Under the pieces are notes generated by a model, which did no database searches, was not told the origin of the DNA, and was given only the letters and a program-made list of their open reading frames with translations. Positions 19,049-27,692 of a DNA stretch of 37,977 nucleotides are shown in pieces. The translations under genes and the position numbers were made by a program. Positions within the stretch are counted from its first letter, which is position 1, and each line of letters begins with the position of its first letter. The DNA comes from Ignavibacteria bacterium (GTDB lineage Bacteria; Bacteroidota; Ignavibacteria; UBA10030; UBA6906), in NCBI GenBank assembly GCA_027295705.1, contig JAPUKJ010000142.1:1-37977 (forward strand). The letters run 5' to 3'.

Positions 19049-19735
19049 CTAGCTCGCGACTACCTTCTCAGCCACGTACGAATAGTACACTCCATCGAGA
19101 AACTCCCACAACGCCTCGGCTGTGCGCGCAGATGCTTCTTGCACTGGCAAGACAAGATCAGGTGGGGTGCTTCTTTCAATCATCTCTCTCTCAGCACGAG
19201 AATGGAAAACGTCCGCCTCTTGATGGACAGAAAAGAACTTCGTTGCGTGCGCACTGCTGATACCGTGGAACCTTCTTAGTCCTTCCCTCTTCACACGGGA
19301 GACTTCTGGAATCTGAGCTTCGTAAGTATAGAGTACTGCCAATCCCTCCTGGAACGAACGGTTGCGGCAAATGTCCATCATTGTCTCCACAAGAGCTATT
19401 GTAGATGGCAGTGGAGTTGCAGCCTGCAATTCCTCATCTGTAGCACCCAGAGCATTCGCAAAACGCGCCCACAGTGCTGGATGGTTCTCCGTTCCATTTT
19501 CCTCATCCATTAGGTTCATCAAAAGCTCTTGGCGCACCGAAATGTCTGGCGTATTAGAATGTACAGCGCTCACCATACGCGGAAAATCTCTTATGAAATA
19601 ATTGTATTGGCAAGCATATTGCGTCAACATCTCGCGAGTAAGACTTCCTTGATTCCACGCTTGGTAAAATGGATGCTTAAGCATGCTCTTGTCCTCAAGC
19701 ATCTTGTCGATCACTTTGAAAAGAGCGGATGACAT
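19049..19735 (-). CDS. CADD-like heme-oxygenase/PqqC-fold diiron protein, candidate self-sacrificing p-aminobenzoate synthase
   Basis: 228 aa, AGGAG 5 nt before ATG. Spacing of E78, H85, E139, H171, D175, H178, plus Y24 and K149, equals Chlamydia CADD E81/H88/E142/H174/D178/H181/Y27/K152 with a constant offset of 3 (CADD numbering recalled, not looked up). Confidence 0.85.
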   Translation of the reverse strand: MSSALFKVIDKMLEDKSMLKHPFYQAWNQGSLTREMLTQYACQYNYFIRDFPRMVSAVHSNTPDISVRQELLMNLMDEENGTENHPALWARFANALGATDEELQAATPLPSTIALVETMMDICRNRSFQEGLAVLYTYEAQIPEVSRVKREGLRRFHGISSAHATKFFSVHQEADVFHSRAEREMIERSTPPDLVLPVQEASARTAEALWEFLDGVYYSYVAEKVVAS

Positions 19736-19810
19736 ATGAACTCCTCGAAATTAGTGAATGTTTACCTTGAGAAAAATATCCCCATCCACGCTTGCAACCT
19801 TGCTGAGGGT

Positions 19811-21994
19811 TTAATGAACCATCAGCGCGGATAGGTCTTTTGGCTGACACCTAACAGAAACGCAAGCGCCGATTTTGACGCGTTGCCCAACCCTAGGCTT
19901 CTGGTCGACGACGATTCCACTTCCAGCTACTTCTACATCGAGCTGTCGCATAGCTAACCTGTTCATCGCACGGCGGATCGTCATCCCTCGCACATCTGGA
20001 ACTACAGTATACCCACCAGCCATGGTTTCATCAGCAGCAGTCGTCGTAAGTTTCACAAGACCATCGGACGATAATTTCATTGGAGGTGCTGGGGACTGCC
20101 CTGCAATGAACTTGCCATCGCCGAGCGTCTTAACCCTAAAGCCTTGAGACCTCAATACATCGATCGCGACATCCGTCCTTAGGGTTCTCACGTCGGGTAT
20201 CGCCATTGGCTGCTTCCCTGCGATGGCTGCATTTGATTTCTTCGTAAACCGAGCACACGTGGCAATAACCTTTTCTATAATAGCCCTGAAAATCGGGGCA
20301 CTGGCCACTCCTCCAGTATAGCCACCCACGCGTGGATTGTCGAGCATCACAACACACATGACCTTAGGGTCTTCGGCAGGGAAAAACCCTGCAAACGATG
20401 CTGTATAACTGCCGCGTTCGTACTTCCCACCCACAAACTTTCTGGAGGTGCCCGTCTTCCCTGCTACAGACACGCCTTTTACTTTCGCGGAGACCCCAGT
20501 GCCTCGCTCAACGACACCAACGAGAAAGCTTGTCAGCGTTTGAGCTGTTGTTGTGGAAATAACTTGGCGAATTACTTGACTACGGGTCTCTACAATGATT
20601 TCATTATTCTCATTGAGAACTTGCTTTAGAATATGTGGTCGCATCAAGACCCCTTTATTTGCGACCGCGGCGTACGCAAGGGTGATTTGCAGTGGCGTAA
20701 CACCAACTTCATAGCCATACGCTATCGAATTGAGCGTAGTTCCAGACCATTGATTCGGCTTTTTTAGCTCACCGCTCACCTCGCCTGGTAGCTCAAGACC
20801 AGTTTCTGTCCCAAAGCCAAAATTTCGCGCCGTCAGGTAAAGGCTCTCGACTCCGATCAAGTCGGAAACCTTCGCCATGACGATGTTGCTCGAAAGTTCC
20901 ATCGCATCTTGGAACGTGATTGTGCCATATTCATGGATGTCATTTATCGTTCGCGACTTTCCATGGCCGAGCTTAACTATATACTTTCCATTCTCAGCAA
21001 AAAAATTTTGCTCAGGTGTGACCAGATCATGTTCCAACGCCGCAGATGCTGTCACTATTTTGAACATCGAACCCGGTTCGAACATGTCTGTGATGATGCG
21101 ATTTCTCATCAGTGATGGATCGGTACCGGAGACATTATCCAAGTTCACGGGTGGGTAGTTTGCCATCGCGAGGATTTCGCCGGTCGTTGGGTCCATCATT
21201 ATCACTAGACCGCTCTCCGCTTTGTTCTGCTCAATTCCCCTACGCAATTCTTCTTCTGCAATGGCTTGATATTCGAGATCAATTGTCAAAACAATGCTAT
21301 TGCCATTTATAGGTTCCACCCGGGGGTAGTCTACAGAGGGTCGCTTACGACCAAGTCCGTCTCGCTGCATAATGACGTACCCGTCGGTGCCTCTGAGATT
21401 CTCGTCAAATTGCAACTCGGTCCCTGTCAGACCATTATTATCAACATCTGTAAATCCTATTACGTGGGCGGCGATGTGGTCGTAATGGTAAATTCGCTGG
21501 GGTTCATTGAGTTGGATGAGCCCTTCAAACTCTATCGCGTTAATTTTCTTTGCGTAATCTGGTTTGACCCTGCGCTTTAGCCAGACAAACCGTTTGTTTG
21601 TAGCTGAAATTTTCTTCAAGTACTCTGAGCTGGACTTCCCAAATACTCGAGAAAATCGTCGTGCAATCGCTGGAGCATCACGCCCGACGATAGCAGGATC
21701 TACACCAAATGATACATACATGCTATTTGATACAAGTATCTTGCCCTTGCTGTCATAAATGTTTCCACGTGTTGCCGGCAAAGCCACCTTTGCCTCGTAT
21801 TGTTTCCTTGCGATTCCTTGGTATAACGAGGCTTCTATGACTTGAATCTGTACAAGACGCAACCCAATAACTAGGAACAAGGCGAGAAACGTAAGCTTCA
21901 GTGTAAAAATCCGAATGGGGGACGTCCTAGCTGAGGCTGCCGGAATCCTCGAAGGAACCGATGACCCTCTCTTTGATCTGAACATTGAGAACAT
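19811..21994 (-). CDS. ftsI: FtsI-type class B penicillin-binding protein with C-terminal PASTA domains
   Basis: N-terminal TM; PGSMFKIV (SxxK), VAGKTGTSRKF (KTGT); two PASTA-like repeats (IPDVRTLRTDVAIDVLRSQGF, VPDVRGMTIRRAMNRLAMRQL). Confidence 0.94.
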   Translation of the reverse strand: MFSMFRSKRGSSVPSRIPAASARTSPIRIFTLKLTFLALFLVIGLRLVQIQVIEASLYQGIARKQYEAKVALPATRGNIYDSKGKILVSNSMYVSFGVDPAIVGRDAPAIARRFSRVFGKSSSEYLKKISATNKRFVWLKRRVKPDYAKKINAIEFEGLIQLNEPQRIYHYDHIAAHVIGFTDVDNNGLTGTELQFDENLRGTDGYVIMQRDGLGRKRPSVDYPRVEPINGNSIVLTIDLEYQAIAEEELRRGIEQNKAESGLVIMMDPTTGEILAMANYPPVNLDNVSGTDPSLMRNRIITDMFEPGSMFKIVTASAALEHDLVTPEQNFFAENGKYIVKLGHGKSRTINDIHEYGTITFQDAMELSSNIVMAKVSDLIGVESLYLTARNFGFGTETGLELPGEVSGELKKPNQWSGTTLNSIAYGYEVGVTPLQITLAYAAVANKGVLMRPHILKQVLNENNEIIVETRSQVIRQVISTTTAQTLTSFLVGVVERGTGVSAKVKGVSVAGKTGTSRKFVGGKYERGSYTASFAGFFPAEDPKVMCVVMLDNPRVGGYTGGVASAPIFRAIIEKVIATCARFTKKSNAAIAGKQPMAIPDVRTLRTDVAIDVLRSQGFRVKTLGDGKFIAGQSPAPPMKLSSDGLVKLTTTAADETMAGGYTVVPDVRGMTIRRAMNRLAMRQLDVEVAGSGIVVDQKPRVGQRVKIGACVSVRCQPKDLSALMVH

Positions 21995-22023
21995 GTGATG
22001 GTGCTAGTAACACTTTGTACCAC

Positions 22024-22392
22024 TTAGTCCGCCATAGCTTTCCCGAGTTTTACTTCATCAATTTCAAACCGTGTAGGCTGCTCTTTGGGGTATTTCAGCC
22101 CCAGCATCTTCGAAGCAAGCTTGCCAATACGTTCCCGGGCTGATTTTCGGTCGACCTCTGCCTGCAGAATCGTGTTAGTATTAGCAATCTTCACGTACCT
22201 ACTCTGAAGTTGGCTTACCTGGGACGCAAGACGATTGACGTAAATAATATTACCTACATAAAGAACGATTGTTATCCCATAGCCGAACAACATCAGTATA
22301 ATATTGAATGTAGATGCATGGTACGCACGTTTCTTTTGGATCCGATTGCGATACAACATAGCCAGATTCGATGGAGGACTGTGGTTAAACAA
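22024..22392 (-). CDS. ftsL: FtsL-like small bitopic division protein (TTG start as in ORF track; ATG alternative at 22359)
   Basis: Basic N-terminus, one TM, coiled coil, positioned between rsmH and ftsI. Confidence 0.75.
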   Translation of the reverse strand: MFNHSPPSNLAMLYRNRIQKKRAYHASTFNIILMLFGYGITIVLYVGNIIYVNRLASQVSQLQSRYVKIANTNTILQAEVDRKSARERIGKLASKMLGLKYPKEQPTRFEIDEVKLGKAMAD

Positions 22393-22551
22393 TGTATCGT
22401 TTCTCGGGTCCAGGCAGGTTTGATCGCTGGGAGACCTCTACCTGCAAACGCGTTGGGTAATTCTTCAAAATCGCCACTCGGTTTCTTGGCTAGAGTACAT
22501 TGCGTTGAGTTTTCTTTTCCAGACCGTTGATACCGAACTCACATTTGCCAT

Positions 22552-23475
22552 CTAAAGAATTCGCTCGCCCACCCTTATTCTTGCACTTCGAGATCTAGGA
22601 TTCCGCTGGATTTCATTCTCGCTCGGCCTCACTGGTTTCTTGGTCAGCAGCCTGAACCTTTGTGGTCTTTCTCCACTAGCAACATATATGTTTGCCGGCA
22701 GAGTTGTTTCCGTTGATCCGCTCTTAAGGGTAGATTTCACCATTCTATCTTCCAGCGAATGATACGAGATAACAACAACGCGACCACCAGGAGCCAGCAC
22801 ATCGAACGAATCTCTCAGCACAGCCCTCAGATTCTCCAGTTCATTGTTCACCTCGATCCTGATCGCCTGAAACACTCGCGCAAGGGTTTTTGTTAGAAAT
22901 CTTTTTCCAACCACCGCTTCAGCAATATGGCTGAGAGATCCTGTTGTGTGTACCGGTCGTGCTTTCACGATTCTCTTTGATAGCCGTCTGGAATTACGTT
23001 CTTCACCATATTCCCAAAGAACCCGCGCCAAGGCTTTTTCTTCGTAAGTGTTGACAACATCCCAACCACTCAATGATTGCCTCCGATCCATTCTCATATC
23101 GATACGCTCATCGGTCCTGAAGCTGAATCCTCTGTTACCTTCATCCAGCTGAAAAGAGGAAACCCCTAAGTCGAGCAGTAGCCCATGGATTCTCCCAACC
23201 GCGGCTGGCCGCAGCTCAATCTTGAGATCCGCAAAATTGGAATGAACAAATGATACACGCTCTTCAAACCGCTTTAGCCGCTCGCGTGAAAACTCAATCG
23301 CATTTTCATCAACATCATAGCAGATGAGCCGCCCTGCCTCGTTCAAGCGGCTGCATATTGCTTCTGCGTGTCCACCACCACCGACTGTTGCATCGACATA
23401 GATCCCACCTGGATCTGTAACCAGATAGCGAACAACTTCGTCCAGCATAACTGGAGCGTGGTACAAACCTTCCAT
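22552..23475 (-). CDS. rsmH: 16S rRNA (cytosine1402-N4)-methyltransferase
   Basis: YHAPVMLDEVVRYL, VDATVGGGGHAEAI, LLLDLGVSSFQLDEGNRGFSF, VISYHSLEDRMVK. Confidence 0.98.
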   Translation of the reverse strand: MEGLYHAPVMLDEVVRYLVTDPGGIYVDATVGGGGHAEAICSRLNEAGRLICYDVDENAIEFSRERLKRFEERVSFVHSNFADLKIELRPAAVGRIHGLLLDLGVSSFQLDEGNRGFSFRTDERIDMRMDRRQSLSGWDVVNTYEEKALARVLWEYGEERNSRRLSKRIVKARPVHTTGSLSHIAEAVVGKRFLTKTLARVFQAIRIEVNNELENLRAVLRDSFDVLAPGGRVVVISYHSLEDRMVKSTLKSGSTETTLPANIYVASGERPQRFRLLTKKPVRPSENEIQRNPRSRSARIRVGERIL

Positions 23476-23517
23476 CGGTGTAAAGAGCTCTACTCATAAA
23501 CTGGATAAGCCGATCAA

Positions 23518-23961
23518 CTACTTTTGGAAAACCGCTTGGGCAACGTTTTCATAACTCTCAGCCTGCGCCTGAAGGTACTCTTCATGCACTTTCGGATTCC
23601 ATACCTCGATACGCTCCAGAACACCTAGAATGAGCACCTGGTCCTCAATGCCAGCGTATTGTAGCAACTCCTTGGGAATCGTTATGCGAGATTGACCGTC
23701 AAGCTTAGACTCAGTAGCATATTGCAGAAGCGTGCGCGTGAAGAATCGGTGTTTAGGATTAGAGGGCGAAAGTTGACGTATGGATTGCTCAAGCATGTTC
23801 CATTCATCGAGCGGGTAGACTGATAAGCATCGTTCGTATCCACGCATAATGACGAAAGTATCGTTTGCCTCGAGCGAAACATACTTTCGCAACTTTGCCG
23901 GAATGTTAATACGGCCCTTGCTATCTATGGAGTATCCATATGATCCCTTGAAAGAAGACAT
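23518..23961 (-). CDS. mraZ: Transcriptional regulator MraZ
   Basis: Two AbrB-like repeats: SIDSKGRINIPAKLR and KLDGQSRITIPKELL; first gene of the dcw cluster. Confidence 0.97.
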   Translation of the reverse strand: MSSFKGSYGYSIDSKGRINIPAKLRKYVSLEANDTFVIMRGYERCLSVYPLDEWNMLEQSIRQLSPSNPKHRFFTRTLLQYATESKLDGQSRITIPKELLQYAGIEDQVLILGVLERIEVWNPKVHEEYLQAQAESYENVAQAVFQK

Positions 23962-24012
23962 TATGTCTAAATGACAGGAAGACGAAAATTGGCGATTCCT
24001 GGTTATATTCTA

Positions 24013-24037
24013 CCCACTTAAAACCCACTTTTACCCA
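24013..24037 (-). promoter_or_regulatory. Putative MraZ operator: three TGGG repeats
   Basis: Plus strand CCCA at 24013-24016, 24024-24027, 24034-24037 (periods 11 and 10), i.e. GGTGGGTAAAAGTGGGTTTTAAGTGGGTAG on the mraZ strand, 52-76 nt before the ATG. Confidence 0.75.
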
Positions 24038-24047
24038 CCAAGGAATT

Positions 24048-24077
24048 CAAAGATATGCCTTTGGTCCTTAAAGTCAA
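24048..24077 (-). promoter_or_regulatory. mraZ promoter: TTGACT-N16-TATCTTTG
   Basis: Reverse complement TTGACTTTAAGGACCAAAGGCATATCTTTG just upstream of the TGGG repeats; -7 element matches TAnnTTTG. Confidence 0.6.
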
Positions 24078-24193
24078 GCAAAAAATTTTGGAATCTGGGC
24101 GTTTTTCAGGGAGTTTAAGGGACTGAAAAAGACGGCGGGATTTGAGCCTGGTACCAGGATTACCCACTCTTGTGCACTGAGGACATAACAATC

Positions 24194-27100
24194 CTAGCGG
24201 GTCAGGACAGACTCTGGCTTTAGCTTCTCTAGCTTTCGGATTGTCATGTTGAGAAATTCTAATGAGTTCTCAAGAACATCGCGGTTATCACAATTGCCGA
24301 AAAAACGAGCCGAAAGTTTCAGGGTCTTGCCAACCCGCTTAAGAGATACCTCAACACTTTGCTTGTGAGCTTTGTGATCCATAATATGTTGAAACTCCAT
24401 CTTGTCGTAGAAGTCGTTTTGGATTTCCGGTGGAAATTCGATCTCCATCTTACCATCAGATATGTTTACCTTCTTGAATCCCAATCGCGCCGCGGCCAAT
24501 CTTATCTTTATCACGGCAAACAGATTTTCAACTTCTGAAGGATGGGTCCCAAAGCGATCTTTCAGCTCAACCGCTACTTCTTCAAGTTGTTCTACTGTTG
24601 CAACTGAATAAAGGCGCCGGTAAATCTCAAATCTCTCTAGGTCGCTCTGAACGAATGTTTGTGGTATCAATGCGTCCAGCTCAGCCTGTACAAGCGTATC
24701 ATCAGCTTTCCGGATAGACTTACTCCGATCTTCGAACAGCCCTTGAAACTCGTGTTCCTTAAGTTCGTGTACTGCCTCATCAAGTATTCGTGCATAGGTT
24801 TCGAACCCCATCGTCTCAATAAAACCGCTTTGTTCTCTGCCAAGTAAATTCCCCGCACCACGAACCTCGAGGTCTCGCATCGCAAGATTCAGCCCGGATC
24901 CAAGTTCGGTGAATTCCTGGATAGCCTGAAGCCTTTGGATAGTTGCCTTCGACAGAACGGATATATGCGGGGTCAACAAATAGGCGTATGCTTGAACATT
25001 TGAGCGGCCAACCCTCCCTCGTAGCTGGTATAGTTCAGCCATACCAAATCGATCTGCTCTATTGATGAAAATCGTGTTCACGTTTGGTATATCCAGTCCA
25101 GATTCAATTATTTTCGTGCAGACGAGCACGTCAACTTTCTTTCCCAAGAAGTCACGCATGACCATTTCCAACTTATGGGTGTACATCTGGCCATGGACAA
25201 ACGCTATGCGGACGCCAGGAAGTACTGATCTAAGACGCTCGGTGACCTCCTCGATTCCCTCTATTTTATCATGAACAAAATACACTTGACCACCGCGGCT
25301 TTGTTCCCTTTGCACAGCGTCTTTGATCAAGTCGGCGTCGTATCTAGTGATCTCCGTAATAACTGGAAGGCGATTTCTTGGCGGCGTGGCAATAATAGAC
25401 AAGTCTCGTGCACCCAATAGAGAAAAGTGCAGCGTACGGGGTATGGGCGTTGCAGTTAGTGATAGAGTATCTACCTCGGCTCGAAGTTGCCTCAACCTCT
25501 CTTTGGCTGAGACTCCAAATCTGTGCTCTTCATCGATGATGAGAAGTCCCAAATCGTTAAAGGAAATGTCCTTTGAGAGTAACCTATGGGTCCCGATGAT
25601 GATATCAATAGTCCCGACTCTGAGCTGTTCCACAATGGCAGTTTGGTCTCTTCTAGATTTCAATCTCGAGATAACCTCAACCTTGACAACATACCGAGAT
25701 AGTCGATCAGTAAACGTACTGTAATGCTGTAGTGCAAGAATTGTCGTGGGGACGAGGACCGCAACCTGCTTCCCGTTGAGAACCGCCTTGAATGCTGCGC
25801 GTATCGCCACTTCTGTTTTTCCGAACCCAACATCGCCACATACCAATCGGTCCATAGGATGACTCGCCTCCATGTCTTGCTTCACTTCGTGGGTCGCCTT
25901 TGCCTGGTCGAACGTATCCTCATACATAAACGAGGCTTCTAATTCTTTCTGCCATGTAGCATCAGCCTCGAAAGCAAAACCACTAGAATGTTTCCGTGCA
26001 GCATATAACTGAATAAGATCACGCGCAATGTCTTTGATGCGCCTTTTTGCCCGAGACTTTATTTTGTCCCAGTCAGTTCCTCCAAGGCGGGTGAGCTTTG
26101 GTATATGTCCTTCCTTTGACGAGTATTTCTGGATTTTGTTAACATAATTCAGGTTGACATAAAGTGTATCGTTTTCCTCATACAGCACTTTCACAACTTC
26201 TTGATCAATCTCGCTAACGCGAATTCTCCTAAGGCCATCATACCTGCCTATTCCATAATCATCATGGACAACGTAATCTCCTTTGCGCAGCTGCTGTAGA
26301 TCCCTAGGCGAGATTCCTGCAGAGCGTGCCCTTCTCGTTTTGTCCATTCGCTTTATGCGGTTGAATATCTGATGTTCTGTGTACAACGCAAGCCTCGATT
26401 CTGGTAGGGCAAACCCAGCATGCAAGGAGTGGAGCGAGAATGTTATGCGAGCGACGTCTAGCAAGGCTTCGCCATCTACGGCTTCGCTCTGTTTCTCCTT
26501 TGGAATGAACGATGACTCTGCATCAGCGAGAAGATCTTTGAGCCGCTGGAGTTCAGACTGGCTGTCACACGTGATGAATATCCTGAATGCCCTGTCCTGA
26601 AGGTCCAGAAGACTCCTCTTAAGAAGCTTTATACTTCCGTTAAGGGGAGGTTGGGGAATGGATCCAAGATCAATTGCACCAGACAATGGAATGTTCACAG
26701 AATAAATATTCATGCTGGGAAAGAATCGAAGCCGTTTCTCCAGTTCGTCCCAAGCGAGGTGCTTTTCAGCTGTTGCCGTCGTTTGCTTCTCAACACGGGA
26801 TTGGATGAGCTCAGGCTCATCCAGAACTATCAAGACATCTGAACGCATGTAGTCCAGCAGGGATGCGTTCACCGCAATTCCGTTTTCCTTACTAGGAAGC
26901 AAATCTGGAACAATTGTAGCCTCTGGAAGACCCTTAATAGATCGTTGAGACAGTGGGTCAAATTCACGTATCGACTCAACGTTGTCCCCAAGAAATTCTA
27001 CCCGAATTGGATTATTTCCAACGAATGGATAAACATCCAGGATGCCCCCTCTGACCGAATAATCCCCAGCTACCTTCACAAAATCTGTTCGCCCAAAACT

Positions 27101-27583
27101 GAATCGCGTCAGGTGCTCAACGGTGGCAGAGAAGCTTCGTTGCTCCCCTGATCTAATGGTAAGCACTTTCCCTTGCACAGAGTCAGGCTCCGGGAGCTTT
27201 GAAGACAGAGCCTCGGGATGGGTAACAAGGACTGAAACCGAATCCGTGACAAGTCCCCTAAGCGCCTCTATATCTTCCACTGTCCGATTCTCATCACGTA
27301 ACACACTGTCAGACACACCGTATCCGCCAAGAATCTTGACCGACATATTCCCAAGAAGCAAACGTAGATCATCAAACAACGTCTCAGCGGCACCTTTGTC
27401 CCTAGCTACGACAAGTAATTGTCTAGAGATCTGATGATTTATTGTGGCAAGCAGCAGAGAGCAAAAGGAGCCAGAGGAGCCGCGAATCGATAGCTGCTCA
27501 CCAGGAGAAACTGTTTTCAAAACATCGAGAACCTGTTTCACCTTTTCATTATTGCCTATAATGTGCTTTACCTCGTCAAGCAT
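24194..27583 (-). CDS. mfd: Transcription-repair coupling factor Mfd
   Basis: RID region KGDYVVHDDYGIGRYDGLR, GDVGFGKTEVAIRAA, DEEHRFG, QLRGRVGRSN. ATG at 27583 has AGGAG; ORF-track start at 27610 is GTG. Confidence 0.96.
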   Translation of the reverse strand: MLDEVKHIIGNNEKVKQVLDVLKTVSPGEQLSIRGSSGSFCSLLLATINHQISRQLLVVARDKGAAETLFDDLRLLLGNMSVKILGGYGVSDSVLRDENRTVEDIEALRGLVTDSVSVLVTHPEALSSKLPEPDSVQGKVLTIRSGEQRSFSATVEHLTRFSFGRTDFVKVAGDYSVRGGILDVYPFVGNNPIRVEFLGDNVESIREFDPLSQRSIKGLPEATIVPDLLPSKENGIAVNASLLDYMRSDVLIVLDEPELIQSRVEKQTTATAEKHLAWDELEKRLRFFPSMNIYSVNIPLSGAIDLGSIPQPPLNGSIKLLKRSLLDLQDRAFRIFITCDSQSELQRLKDLLADAESSFIPKEKQSEAVDGEALLDVARITFSLHSLHAGFALPESRLALYTEHQIFNRIKRMDKTRRARSAGISPRDLQQLRKGDYVVHDDYGIGRYDGLRRIRVSEIDQEVVKVLYEENDTLYVNLNYVNKIQKYSSKEGHIPKLTRLGGTDWDKIKSRAKRRIKDIARDLIQLYAARKHSSGFAFEADATWQKELEASFMYEDTFDQAKATHEVKQDMEASHPMDRLVCGDVGFGKTEVAIRAAFKAVLNGKQVAVLVPTTILALQHYSTFTDRLSRYVVKVEVISRLKSRRDQTAIVEQLRVGTIDIIIGTHRLLSKDISFNDLGLLIIDEEHRFGVSAKERLRQLRAEVDTLSLTATPIPRTLHFSLLGARDLSIIATPPRNRLPVITEITRYDADLIKDAVQREQSRGGQVYFVHDKIEGIEEVTERLRSVLPGVRIAFVHGQMYTHKLEMVMRDFLGKKVDVLVCTKIIESGLDIPNVNTIFINRADRFGMAELYQLRGRVGRSNVQAYAYLLTPHISVLSKATIQRLQAIQEFTELGSGLNLAMRDLEVRGAGNLLGREQSGFIETMGFETYARILDEAVHELKEHEFQGLFEDRSKSIRKADDTLVQAELDALIPQTFVQSDLERFEIYRRLYSVATVEQLEEVAVELKDRFGTHPSEVENLFAVIKIRLAAARLGFKKVNISDGKMEIEFPPEIQNDFYDKMEFQHIMDHKAHKQSVEVSLKRVGKTLKLSARFFGNCDNRDVLENSLEFLNMTIRKLEKLKPESVLTR

Positions 27584-27692
27584 CTCTTCTCCTGGACAGA
27601 AACAGTTCACCCCTCCACCACCGTAAGAATCGCAACCGCAACGTTGCTTGGCGATAGAAGGGAAATTTCCTTTTTTTCGCTCGGACTACATC

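Noticed and set aside
24160-24169. Fourth TGGG box (TACCCACTCT) as part of the MraZ operator
   Set aside because: More than 120 bp from the triplet with no periodic neighbours; a single 4-mer match is not significant.
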